From: Streptomyces sp. SPB162
GTDB lineage: Bacteria; Actinomycetota; Actinomycetes; Streptomycetales; Streptomycetaceae
Length of the DNA: 64,000 nucleotides
Assembly: GCF_029504575.1 (NCBI RefSeq)
Contig: NZ_JAQFII010000001.1
Location: 1,450,501 to 1,514,500 of the forward strand
Direction of reading: 5' to 3'
The notes under the pieces are model-generated. The model was given only the letters and a program-made list of their open reading frames with translations, was not told the DNA's origin and ran no database searches. A program made the position numbers and the translations under genes. The first letter of the stretch is position 1; each line of letters opens with the position of its first letter. Positions 55,273 to 63,176 of the stretch are shown here, piece by piece.

Positions 55273-56303
55273 TTCACGGTCTCCTTCACACGCGCGGCGG
55301 CGGTCCGCGCCACCTCGACCTGGATGCCCTGCTCGCGCAGGAAGCCGATCGGTACGACGTTGTCCTCGAACGGGCCCGGCAGCTCGATCCGCATCCGGCC
55401 GATCTGCCGGCCGGCGATGGTCTCGATGGCCGCGCCCAGGATCGACACGTCCACGTTGTAGGTGCGGGCCAGCTGGGAGACGACCGGCTCGGTCGCGTTC
55501 TCACCGTGGAAGGTGAGGTCGACGACGGTGCGGTCGGGTCCCGACGGCTCACCGCCCACCGGGAACAGCTCGTGCGCGAGCTCGGAGCCGGGGGTGGCGA
55601 GCAGCTCGGTGACGGTGCCGGACTCCACGACCCTGCCGTTCTTCATCAGCGCGGCCGAGTCGCAGATCGCCTTCACGACGTCCATCTCGTGCGTGATGAG
55701 CAGCACGGTCAGCCCCAGCTGCCGGTTGAGGTCGCGCAGCAGCTGCAGGATGGAGCGGGTGGTCTCCGGGTCGAGCGCCGAGGTGGCCTCGTCGGAGAGC
55801 AGCACCTTGGGGTCGCCGGCCAGCGCGCGGGCGATGCCGACGCGCTGCTTCTGGCCGCCGGACAGCTGCGCGGGGTAGGCGCGGGCCTTGTCGGCGAGGC
55901 CGACCAGGTCCAGCAGTTCCAGGGCCTTGCGGGAGCGCTGCTTGCCGGAGACGCCGAGGATCTCCAGCGGCAGCTCGACGTTGCCCTGCACGGTGCGCGA
56001 GGCCAGCAGGTTGAAGTGTTGGAAGACCATGCCGATGCCGCTACGGGCGGCGCGCAGCGCGGCTCCGGCCCGGTCGGTGCGGCCGCCGAGCGCGGTCAGG
56101 TCCTGCCCGGCGACCTCGACGGTGCCGGACGTGGGGCGCTCGAGGAGGTTGACGCAGCGGATGAGGGTGGACTTGCCGGCGCCGCTCTGTCCGACGACAC
56201 CGTAGACCTCGCCTTCGCGGACGTGCAGATCGACGCCGTCCAGGGCGGTGATCTCGCGGTCACGCGAGTGGTAGACCTTTCTCAGGTCCGTGGTGGTGAT
56301 CAC
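55269..56303 (-). CDS. metN: Methionine ABC transporter ATPase MetN
   Basis: A 344-residue ATPase with Walker A GQSGAGKST (about 38-46), Q-loop VFQHFNLL, signature LSGGQKQRVGIARAL, Walker B VLLSDEATSALDPET and H-loop LLITHEMDVV. A C-terminal NIL/ACT-like domain (about 265-344) is the site of methionine feedback in MetN proteins, so uptake is probably inhibited by internal methionine. GTG at 56303. It is the first gene of metN-metI-metQ, preceded by a leader peptide. Confidence 0.95.
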   Translation of the reverse strand: MITTTDLRKVYHSRDREITALDGVDLHVREGEVYGVVGQSGAGKSTLIRCVNLLERPTSGTVEVAGQDLTALGGRTDRAGAALRAARSGIGMVFQHFNLLASRTVQGNVELPLEILGVSGKQRSRKALELLDLVGLADKARAYPAQLSGGQKQRVGIARALAGDPKVLLSDEATSALDPETTRSILQLLRDLNRQLGLTVLLITHEMDVVKAICDSAALMKNGRVVESGTVTELLATPGSELAHELFPVGGEPSGPDRTVVDLTFHGENATEPVVSQLARTYNVDVSILGAAIETIAGRQIGRMRIELPGPFEDNVVPIGFLREQGIQVEVARTAAARVKETVK

Positions 56304-56408
56304 AAGGGGTATCCGTCACTGTCGAGTTCGCGGCGGGCATAGCACCGCGCAAGGGGCATTTCTCTCGGATCGCGGCACGGATCGGCCCGTCAGGGGCCAA
56401 GCGGAGAT

Positions 56409-56433
56409 CAGCGACGGGAAGAGGGAGTCGCTG
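56409..56433 (-). promoter_or_regulatory. Hairpin between the leader ORF and metN, candidate attenuator stem
   Basis: A 7-bp perfect stem (56409-56415 with 56427-56433) 33 nt after the leader stop on the minus strand. A smaller GC stem (56384-56388 with 56394-56398) follows. Alternative pairing that would form an anti-terminator has not been worked out. Confidence 0.35.
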
Positions 56434-56465
56434 GAACCACAGGTGACGCGGGGCTGAGCCCTTCG

Positions 56466-56546
56466 CTAGTCACACATTCGACACATACAACGAACACCGG
56501 GCGTGGTCGCCTCGGTCGCGCGGCAGCGGCTGTTCGTCGTGGTCAT
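56466..56546 (-). CDS. Cys/Met-rich leader peptide upstream of metNIQ
   Basis: A 26-residue ORF, MTTTNSRCRATEATTPGVRC followed by MCRMCD. The last seven residues read C-M-C-R-M-C-D, and there is a further Cys at position 8. A run of Cys and Met codons just before the stop, 162 bp ahead of a sulfur amino acid uptake operon, is the layout of an attenuation leader. A ribosome stalled on starved Cys or Met codons would change the downstream RNA fold. The Shine-Dalgarno is weak. I rate it a regulatory ORF, not a functional protein. Confidence 0.7.
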   Translation of the reverse strand: MTTTNSRCRATEATTPGVRCMCRMCD

Positions 56547-56660
56547 GAGATCCAGTAAAGCAGACCTGGACACCGCGTCCCGCATTCCGGGCGAGGTGTT
56601 CACTATGCGGACAGCCGGGGGTCGCGTCCGGGTCCTTTTGGCCCGTAATAGAGTCACGGC

Positions 56661-57029
56661 ATGCTCGACGCAGTCACCATCACGGTCTCGGTCGCGGCGC
56701 TGCTGCTCGCGGCGTGGTGCGGCTTCGCCGCACTCCGGGACCAGCCGACCAAGGACTGGCACTTCATCGGCATGGCCGTGGTCACGGTGCTGGCGCTGGT
56801 CCAGCTGGTGATCGCCCTGGTGAAGCTCTCGCACGGCGAGAAGCCGGAGCAGGGCACGTTGATCTTCGTCTCCTACCTGGTCGGCGCCGCCTGCACGATC
56901 CCGGCGGCCGGCTTCATGTCGCTGACCGAACGCACCCGCTGGGGATCGGCGATCGTCGCCGCGGGCGGAGTGATCCTCGCCGTGCTCGAAGTACGGCTTT
57001 TCGACATCTGGGGAGGCGGCGGTGTCTGA
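56661..57029 (+). CDS. Small membrane protein
   Basis: A 122-residue protein with four predicted membrane helices (AVTITVSVAALLLAAWCGFAAL, GMAVVTVLALVQLVIALVKL, LIFVSYLVGAACTIPAAGF, IVAAGGVILAVLEVRLF) and short loops. No known family; the next gene overlaps it by 8 bp and is also a membrane protein, so the two may work together. TAATAG 10 nt before the ATG may be a -10 of a leaderless promoter. Confidence 0.8.
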   Translation: MLDAVTITVSVAALLLAAWCGFAALRDQPTKDWHFIGMAVVTVLALVQLVIALVKLSHGEKPEQGTLIFVSYLVGAACTIPAAGFMSLTERTRWGSAIVAAGGVILAVLEVRLFDIWGGGGV

Positions 57030-57510
57030 CCCCGCACGCGAGGCATCCGGGGCACCGGCCGTGAACGAGTCCGGGCAGCCGGCCGTGCCCGAGGACGACG
57101 GGGCCGGGACCGGACGGATCGGCCGTGGTCCCGGGCGGTTGCTGCTCTCCCTCTACGGGGTGTTCACCGTCGCGGCGGTGTCGCGCTCGCTCGTCCAGAT
57201 GTTCACGAAGTTCCATGACGCGCCGCTGGCGTACGTGCTGTCGGCGGTGGCCGGGCTCGTGTACGCGGTGATCACCGTCGCGCTGTGGCGCGGCGGCGAG
57301 GCGGCCCGCAGGGTGGCGCTGGTGTGCTGCTCGGCCGAACTGGCCGGGGTGATCGCGGTGGGAACCTTCACCCTCGTCGACCCGGCCGCGTTCCCCGACG
57401 CGACCGTGTGGTCGGACTTCGGGATCGGCTATCTCTTCCTGCCCCTGCTGCTGCCGGTCGCCGGACTGCTGTGGCTGCGCAGGTCGGCGCAGCCACAGCA
57501 GGAGCGGTGA
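57022..57510 (+). CDS. Membrane protein, partner of the preceding gene
   Basis: A 162-residue protein with a disordered N-terminus (about 1-38) and four helices: LLLSLYGVFTVAAVSRSLVQM, LAYVLSAVAGLVYAVITVALW, VALVCCSAELAGVIAVGTFTLV and YLFLPLLLPVAGLLWLR. GTG at 57022 overlaps the upstream gene by 8 bp. A conserved pair of small membrane proteins in Streptomyces; function unknown. Confidence 0.8.
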   Translation: MSDPAREASGAPAVNESGQPAVPEDDGAGTGRIGRGPGRLLLSLYGVFTVAAVSRSLVQMFTKFHDAPLAYVLSAVAGLVYAVITVALWRGGEAARRVALVCCSAELAGVIAVGTFTLVDPAAFPDATVWSDFGIGYLFLPLLLPVAGLLWLRRSAQPQQER

Positions 57511-57523
57511 CCCGGGGTTCGGA

Positions 57524-58030
57524 TCAGGCGCTGGCGGCGAACGACGTCCTCGGCGCGTCCTTCTCCATGGTGACCAGGCTCAGCCGCCGGGTGATCGGCT
57601 CGGCGTCGCCCACCTGCTCGTACCCCAGCTTGCGGTACAGCCGCAGGTTCAGGTCGCTGCGGTGCCCGGTGAACAGCCGGTAGCGCTTCGCCTCGCTCTC
57701 GGCGGACAGCCGCTCCTCGACGGCGTGCAGCAGCCGGCCGCCGAGGCCGTGCCGCTGCATACGGGGGTGGACGATCAACTTGGCGATCCGCGCGGTGCCG
57801 TCGTCGTCGACGACCCCGCGTACGGAGCCGACGACCTCGTCGCCGAGCCGCGCGACCAGGACGCACCCCTGAGCCAACTCGGCGCGCAGCGCCTCGAAGG
57901 TCTGGGTGAGCGGCTCTATGGAGTAGTCGCCGTAGAGCTCCGCCTCGCTCTGGTAGCAGAGGTACTGGAGTTTGAGGATCTTCTCGGCGTCGCCTTGGTC
58001 CGCCGTAGAGATGGTCACGCTCATGCCCAT
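57524..58030 (-). CDS. GNAT acetyltransferase
   Basis: A 168-residue GNAT: KILKLQYLCYQSEAELYGDYSI, then VGSVRGVVDDDGTARIAKLIVHPRMQRHGLGGRLLHAVEERL, with the acetyl-CoA loop QRHGLGGR, and LRLYRKLGYEQVGD at the C-terminus. ATG at 58030 is chosen (GGGGAGG 10-16 nt upstream); the ATG two codons downstream is possible. Acceptor unknown. Convergent with the membrane-protein pair, 13 bp apart. Confidence 0.88.
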   Translation of the reverse strand: MGMSVTISTADQGDAEKILKLQYLCYQSEAELYGDYSIEPLTQTFEALRAELAQGCVLVARLGDEVVGSVRGVVDDDGTARIAKLIVHPRMQRHGLGGRLLHAVEERLSAESEAKRYRLFTGHRSDLNLRLYRKLGYEQVGDAEPITRRLSLVTMEKDAPRTSFAASA

Positions 58031-58234
58031 GGGCCGCAGGCCTCCCCTTCGAGTCCGCCCGGGCTGATGAGGGTGGAATGCGCGCCCGGGACGTATGCCT
58101 GACCGGAGTTGGTACGGGTGTGCGCCGTCTCCGTGGCGCTGATGATCGCACAAACGCCCCGGCGCGGTAGATGCCTCGCAATACCCGCATCCGGCCGCGC
58201 TCGAACGCGCCAGGAACGCCTTGTCGCCGACTGT

Positions 58235-58759
58235 TTACCGTGCCTTACCCCGTCTTACCGGGGATGCAACCCCGGATTTCAGGATCGAGCGCAGGCAGCC
58301 GAGACAGCGTGAGCGCAATGGGCCGATACTGCCCTGTGAGATTCCCAACTCGCGGGAGATTTCCTGGTATGTGGGGTCGGAACGGGACATCAGGGCGGTA
58401 ACCACCTGCGGGCAGCGCCCAGGCAGCCGCTCCACGGCGGCGTGCACGGCCGCCCGCTGCTCGGCGCCGAGCACCTGTTCCTCGACGGACGGCCCGCGGT
58501 CCGCCACCGGTTCGCGGCCCGGGGCGTACCGCAGCTCGCGGCGGACCCGGCGAGCGGCCTCGCGCACCTCGCGGCGCACCGCCGCCCGCAGCCAGCGGGC
58601 CGGATCGGACGGCGGCACGGCCAGTTCCAGCAGCCGCAGCCACACCGCCTGTTCGAGGTCGGCGGCCTCGATGCCGCCGGAGACCGCCTCGGCGGCCGCC
58701 TCCGCGGCGACCAGGGGACGCAGCCGGGTCAGTTCGTCTTCTCGCAGCGACACGTTCAC
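58235..58759 (-). CDS. Sigma-70-like RNA polymerase sigma factor
   Basis: A 174-residue protein with a shortened region 2-like part (IEAADLEQAVWLRLLELA) and a clear region 4: AVERLPGRCPQVVTALMSRSDPTYQEISRELGISQGSIGPLRSRCLGCLRSIL, whose helix-turn-helix is the -35-binding segment. The QGSIGPLRSRCL recognition sequence is typical of a group of actinobacterial ECF-like factors. No anti-sigma gene is adjacent. GTG at 58759 (VNVSLREDELTRL). It may form part of a sporulation or stress response, but its regulon is unknown. Confidence 0.85.
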   Translation of the reverse strand: MNVSLREDELTRLRPLVAAEAAAEAVSGGIEAADLEQAVWLRLLELAVPPSDPARWLRAAVRREVREAARRVRRELRYAPGREPVADRGPSVEEQVLGAEQRAAVHAAVERLPGRCPQVVTALMSRSDPTYQEISRELGISQGSIGPLRSRCLGCLRSILKSGVASPVRRGKAR

Positions 58760-58774
58760 GATCGCCGGGACGAC

Positions 58775-58808
58775 ACGGCCGCGCCCGGCGGTTGCCGGAC
58801 GCGGCCGT
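58775..58808 (-). terminator. Terminator of glpQ
   Basis: A 9-bp outer stem (58775-58783 with 58800-58808) continued by an inner 5-bp stem CCGGC/GCCGG with a GGTT loop, giving a 14-bp interrupted hairpin between glpQ and the sigma gene. Confidence 0.75.
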
Positions 58809-58844
58809 CTTCACCCGTCAGAGTGGATCACCGGTGCGGATGGT

Positions 58845-60014
58845 TCACCGGTTCTTCAGGAAGTCCTCGCGGGCGAGGAGCGCGGTGTCGGCGTTGTCGG
58901 AGAAGATCCCGTCGATGCCCTGCTCGAAGTACGTCGTGAACGCGCCGAAGGAGTCGCCGTAGGCGTTCGGGTCGGTGCCCTTGCGGAAGTCGACGGGCAG
59001 GAAGGTGTTCTCGTTGCGCATCGTGTAGGGGTGCAGGATCAGCCCGGCGGCGTGCGCGTCGCGCACCAGCGTGGTCGGGGTGCCGAGCCTGCCCGTGGCG
59101 TCGAGCGGAATGACCAGCAGCAGCGTCGGGCCGATGCCCCGGGCGAAGCGCGCGATCCACCGCAGTCCGTCCGGGGTGACCAGGTCGGCGACGGTGCGCG
59201 GGTCACCCGCCTCGACGAAGTCGTACGGGCGCGAGGTGAGGTCGGACAGCAGGAAGATCTTGGGGGCGCCCACACCCAGCGAGCCCAACCGCTGCAGGCT
59301 GCTCGACTCGAACGACTCCAGGAACTGCGGAGAGTCCCTGCGGTCGCGGCCGTAGCGGCGCAGCAGCCCGGCCAGCCGCTCCTCCAGGCCGAGGCCGAGC
59401 TTGCGGAAGTAGGTGGGGTGCTTGGTCTCGGAATGCAGCCACACCGGGCGGCCGCGCTTGCGGCCCTGCTCCTCGGCCCACCGGAGCACCTCCTCGAAGG
59501 TGGGGATCTCCCAGCGGCCGTCGTAGAGGGTGTTGCGCTGCCGATTGGCCGGCAGCCGTTCCACGGCACGCAGCGTCTTGAGCTCGGCGAGGGTGAAGTC
59601 CTCGGTGAACCAGCCCGTGGTGGTGGTGCCGTCGATGGTCTTGGTGGTCCTGCGGCTCGCGAACTCGGGGTGCTTCGAGACGTCGGTGGTGCCGCCGATC
59701 TCGGGCTCGTGCCGGCAGACCAGGTGGCCGTCCTTGGTGGGCACGACGTCCTGCTCGATGACGTCCGCGCCGAGGTCCAGGGCGTGCTGGTAGGAGCCGA
59801 GGGTGTGCTCGGGGCGGTAGCCGCTGGCGCCGCGGTGCCCGATGACGGTCGGCACCGGCAGTTTGTACGAGTGGTGTCCGCCGCGGCCGGCGGACGTGCC
59901 CGCCGCCTCCGCCACGCCCGGCAGGGCGAACACCGCGCCGCCGGCGCCCAGCGCCGCCGCCGCGCCGAGGACGGCCCGGCGGCCCGGTCCTGAACCCTGC
60001 TGGTCGTGCGTCAT
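58845..60014 (-). CDS. glpQ: Secreted glycerophosphodiester phosphodiesterase
   Basis: A 389-residue GDPD-family enzyme with a Tat signal peptide (PGRRAVLGAAAALGAGGAVFAL, RR at 12-13). The catalytic HRGASGYRPEHT carries the His and Glu, followed by DVIEQDVVPTKDGHLVCRHE with the metal ligands and second His, and the C-terminal TTYFEQGIDGIFSDNADTAL. It hydrolyses glycerophosphodiesters to glycerol 3-phosphate outside the membrane, or lipoteichoic fragments. ATG at 60014. Confidence 0.94.
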   Translation of the reverse strand: MTHDQQGSGPGRRAVLGAAAALGAGGAVFALPGVAEAAGTSAGRGGHHSYKLPVPTVIGHRGASGYRPEHTLGSYQHALDLGADVIEQDVVPTKDGHLVCRHEPEIGGTTDVSKHPEFASRRTTKTIDGTTTTGWFTEDFTLAELKTLRAVERLPANRQRNTLYDGRWEIPTFEEVLRWAEEQGRKRGRPVWLHSETKHPTYFRKLGLGLEERLAGLLRRYGRDRRDSPQFLESFESSSLQRLGSLGVGAPKIFLLSDLTSRPYDFVEAGDPRTVADLVTPDGLRWIARFARGIGPTLLLVIPLDATGRLGTPTTLVRDAHAAGLILHPYTMRNENTFLPVDFRKGTDPNAYGDSFGAFTTYFEQGIDGIFSDNADTALLAREDFLKNR

Positions 60015-60289
60015 GAGCTCTCCCTGAGTCCGGTGGATCCGGCGATCGCGGCCGAACGCCCGTGCGGCACCTGCCGGTCGACCCGCGCAGCGTAGGCGCG
60101 TACACCTTTCGTACGGCCCACGACAGGCGAAACACGTGCGGAACGTACGTCAACACTGCGTAGCCACTGTGTGAACCCGGCGTGCGCTCACCCGGCGAAC
60201 GGAAGTATCGTCCTCATCCATAGGGGGTGTGCGCCAGTGGGCGCGCGCCCCTGGTCTTCGATCCGTCGATCCCCTGCCCGGAGGGCCCG

Positions 60290-60959
60290 TTGTTCCGTTT
60301 CCTGATCAATACGCTGCTCGTACCGCTCCTCCGCGTGCTGTACCGCCCGCGTGTCGAGGGAATCGAGAACATCCCCGCCACCGGTCCCGTGATCCTGGCG
60401 GGCAACCACCTCGCGTTCTCGGACTCACCGTTCATGACCCTGGTGGCTCCGCGACCGGTCTACTTCCTCGGCAAGGACGAGTACGTGACCGGCAAGGGCC
60501 TCAAGGGACGCGTGAAGGCCGCGTTCTTCACCACCGTCGGCATGATCCCGGTGGACCGGGACGGCGCCCGCGGCGGCGCCGCGGCGCTGATGACCGGCCG
60601 CCGGGTGCTGGAGGAGGGCCAGATCTTCGGCATCCACCCGGAGGGCACCCGCTCCCCCGACGGCCGGCTGTACCGGGGTCGCACGGGTGTCGCGCGGCTC
60701 GCCCTGATGACGGGCGCGGTCGTCGTGCCCTGCGCGCTGATCGGCACCGAGCGCGTGCAGCCGGTGGGCAAGAAGCTGCCCCGCATCCCACCGGGTGACC
60801 ATCCGCTTCGGCGCGCCCCTCGACTTCTCCCGCTACGAGGGCATGGACCGCGACCGCTATGTGCTGCGTGCCATCACCGACGAGGTGATGAGCGACGTCA
60901 TGCGGCTGTCGGGCCAGGAGTACGTCGACATGTACGCCACCAAGGCCAAGGCCGCCTGA
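60290..60959 (+). pseudogene. PlsC-like 1-acylglycerol-3-phosphate acyltransferase, frameshifted as read
   Basis: A lysophosphatidic acid acyltransferase-like protein. It starts LFRFLINTLLVPLLRVLYRP (one membrane segment), then VILAGNHLAFSDSPF with the HX4D motif, and FGIHPEGTRSPDGRLYRG with the EGTR motif. After KKLPRI the frame breaks in the CCC run at 60787-60789. Removing one C gives HRVTIRFGAPLDFSRYEGMD, continuing to EYVDMYATKAKAA and a stop at 60957-60959, the normal C-terminus. TTG at 60290 follows GGAGGG. Probably a sequence error. Confidence 0.85.
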
Positions 60960-60980
60960 CGTTCTCCGGCGGTCCCGCTC

Positions 60981-62535
60981 TCAGTGATGGGAGCGGGTCG
61001 TCGCCAGCTTGGTGTGGCGCAGCATCCGCCAGGCCCACACGGCTGCCCCGAGCAGCACCACCGCGCCGACCATGGCCGCGATGCGCAGCCCGTCGGTGAA
61101 CGAAGCCTGCGCCGCCAGGAGCAGCGCGTCCCCGTCCCCGCCGGGCAGCGTGTCCGCCACCTCGACGGCGCCCGCCAGGGAGTCCTTGGCCTGCGCCGCG
61201 CCGTCCGCCGACAGCCCGGCGGGCAGCGTCAGGTTGGAGTAGATGCCGGTGACGATGGAGCCGAGCAGCGCGATGCCGAGCGCGGCGCCGAGTTCGTAGG
61301 CCGTCTCGGAGACCGCGGCCGAGGCGCCCGCCTCCTCCTCGGGGACGCTGGAAAGGATCACGTCGGCGGTGACGGTGAACGAGAACCCCGCGCCGACGCC
61401 GACGATCAGCAGCACGGCGAAGAGCAGCGGGTACCCGGTGTCCGGCGTGAGGCCGAACAGCCCGGCGAGCGCCAGGCCGCTGGCGCCCAGGCCGCCGGCG
61501 ACGACCATCCGCACGGAGAACCGGCGGGCGGCGACGCCCGCGCACAGCCCGGCCCCCACGGCCCCGACCATGGCCGGCAGTTCGGCGAGGCCGGCCTCCA
61601 GCGGCGAGCGGCCCTGCACCATCTGCAGGAACTGCGACAGGAAGAAGATCAGCCCGGACAGGCCCAGCACGGTGAGCAGGTCGGCCAGCACCGAGGCGGA
61701 GAAGCCCCGGTTGCGGAAGAGCCGCATGTCCAGCAGCGGCGCGGGCAGCGTGTGCTGCCGCCGGACGAAGGCGTAGAGGCAGACCAGGGCCCACCCCGCC
61801 CGCGGCGAAGGCCGCGGTGCCGGGACCGTGGGCTGCCAGCTCCTTGATGCAGTACACAACGCCGAACATGCCGACGAGGGAGAGCGCGACGCTGAACAGG
61901 TCCCAGGGGCCCGGGTCGGGGTTGCGGGACTCCGGCAGCAGCTTGGAGCCGACGATCAGCAGCACCGCCATGACCGGCAGGTTGATCAGGAAGACCGAGC
62001 CCCACCAGAAGTGCTCCAGCAGGATGCCGCCGACGACCGGTCCCACGGCGGCGCCCGCCGTCGAGGCAGCACCCCACACGCCGATCGCGAAGCTGCGCTC
62101 GCGCGGATCGGTGAAGAGGTTGCGGATCAGCGCGAGGGTGGACGGCATCAAGGTGGCCCCGGCCACGCCCATCAGGGCGCGGGCGATGATCAGCGTCTCC
62201 GGGGTGTGCGCATACGCGGCGAGCACCGACAGCCCGCCGAACGCGGCGGAGCCGATGAGCAGCAGTTTCTTGCGGCCGACGCGGTCGCCGAGGCTGCCCA
62301 TCGAGACCAGCAGGCCGGCGATGACGAACGAGTAGATGTCGCCGATCCACAGCACCTGTGTCGAGGACGGCTGCAGGTCCTCGGTCAGGAACGGCATCGC
62401 CAGCCCGAGCACCGTCGCGTCCACCGCGACGAGCAGCAGCGCCAGCGTCAGGATGGCGAGCGCGAGCCAACGTGAGGGGTGCGGGGGCGTCGGTGACACG
62501 GGTGCGGACGGCTTGTGCAGGGCGTCGCGGGTCAT
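60981..62535 (-). pseudogene. MFS transporter of the 14-helix DHA2 (EmrB/QacA) type, frameshifted as read
   Basis: A drug:H+ antiporter-like protein of about 517 residues when repaired. The N-terminal half has WLALAILTLALLLVAVDATVLGLAMPFL, MGSLGDRVGRKKLLLIGSA (MFS motif A) and STAGAAVGPVVGGILLEHF (motif C). The frame breaks in the four-base C run at 61794-61797. With three bases it reads AAGWALVCLYAFVRRQHTLPAPLLDM, and continues in the second frame to the end. ATG at 62535 overlaps the TetR stop (ATGA), so it is coupled to its likely repressor. Substrate unknown. Confidence 0.88.
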
Positions 62536-63080
62536 GACGCGCTCCGCAGCATCCCGCCGAGCAGCAGCTCGGAGACCATACGGGCCGAATCGTTCCGTGC
62601 CATACGTCCATCCTGGACGCACCAGGCCGAGGCCGCGATCAGGGCGTACAGCGCCTCGCCCAGCCAGGTGGGCGTCAGGTCGTACCGGAACAGCCCCTGC
62701 TCCTGGCCGCGCCGGAACAGCGCGCTGACCCGCTCGTCGACCCGCGCCCAGCCCTCGGTCACCTCCGGCACGTCGTACAGCTGGTTCTCGCCGTAGAGGA
62801 AGGCCAGAAATCCGGAGACGGGGATGGCCTCGTCGATCAGCCGGCGCACCGCCGCGACCGGGTCGCCCTCCTCTATGCGGGCGGCGTCCAGCCTCTCGTC
62901 CATCTGCGCGTTCCCGAGCAGGCCCAGCGCCCGGACGAGGGCGTCGCGGCCGGGGAAGTGCCGGTGCAGGGTGGCGCGGCTGATGCCGGCCGCCTTGGCG
63001 ATCTCGTCCATGGACGCGGTGGCTCGGCGACTCAGCAGGGCCGCGGCGTCGCGCAGCACCTGGTCACGATCGAAGCTCAT
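62532..63080 (-). CDS. TetR-family transcriptional regulator
   Basis: A 182-residue repressor. The helix-turn-helix is in ATASMDEIAKAAGISRATLHRHFPGRDALVRAL (about 21-53); the C-terminal ligand domain is Ala/Leu-rich (EALYALIAASAWCVQDG). It overlaps the start of the MFS gene and is probably its repressor, sensing the exported compound. A 22-bp palindrome, CATGAGACA-gtga-TGTCTCATG, lies 18 bp upstream of its ATG and fits autoregulation. Confidence 0.92.
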   Translation of the reverse strand: MSFDRDQVLRDAAALLSRRATASMDEIAKAAGISRATLHRHFPGRDALVRALGLLGNAQMDERLDAARIEEGDPVAAVRRLIDEAIPVSGFLAFLYGENQLYDVPEVTEGWARVDERVSALFRRGQEQGLFRYDLTPTWLGEALYALIAASAWCVQDGRMARNDSARMVSELLLGGMLRSAS

Positions 63081-63097
63081 GAGACAAAGATAGCGCG

Positions 63098-63119
63098 CAT
63101 GAGACAGTGATGTCTCATG
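63098..63119. promoter_or_regulatory. TetR operator palindrome
   Basis: A 9-bp perfect inverted repeat with a 4-nt spacer. The left arm CATGAGACA recurs at 63078-63086, overlapping the TetR start codon, so three half-sites flank the promoter. Confidence 0.65.
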
Positions 63120-63134
63120 TAGAAGGCGCAGAAA

Positions 63135-63172
63135 GGGCGGAGGCCGAGCCGTCGCGGCCCGGCGCTCCGCCC
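63135..63172 (-). terminator. Terminator of argH
   Basis: An 8-bp stem (63135-63142 with 63165-63172) with a GC-rich inner part that can extend pairing, just after the argH stop. Confidence 0.55.
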
Positions 63173-63176
63173 GGTG

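Noticed and set aside
56304-56465. SAM riboswitch upstream of metN
   Set aside because: I see none of the conserved SAM-I/IV core sequences. The leader ORF with Cys/Met codons is a better explanation. An Infernal search would settle it.
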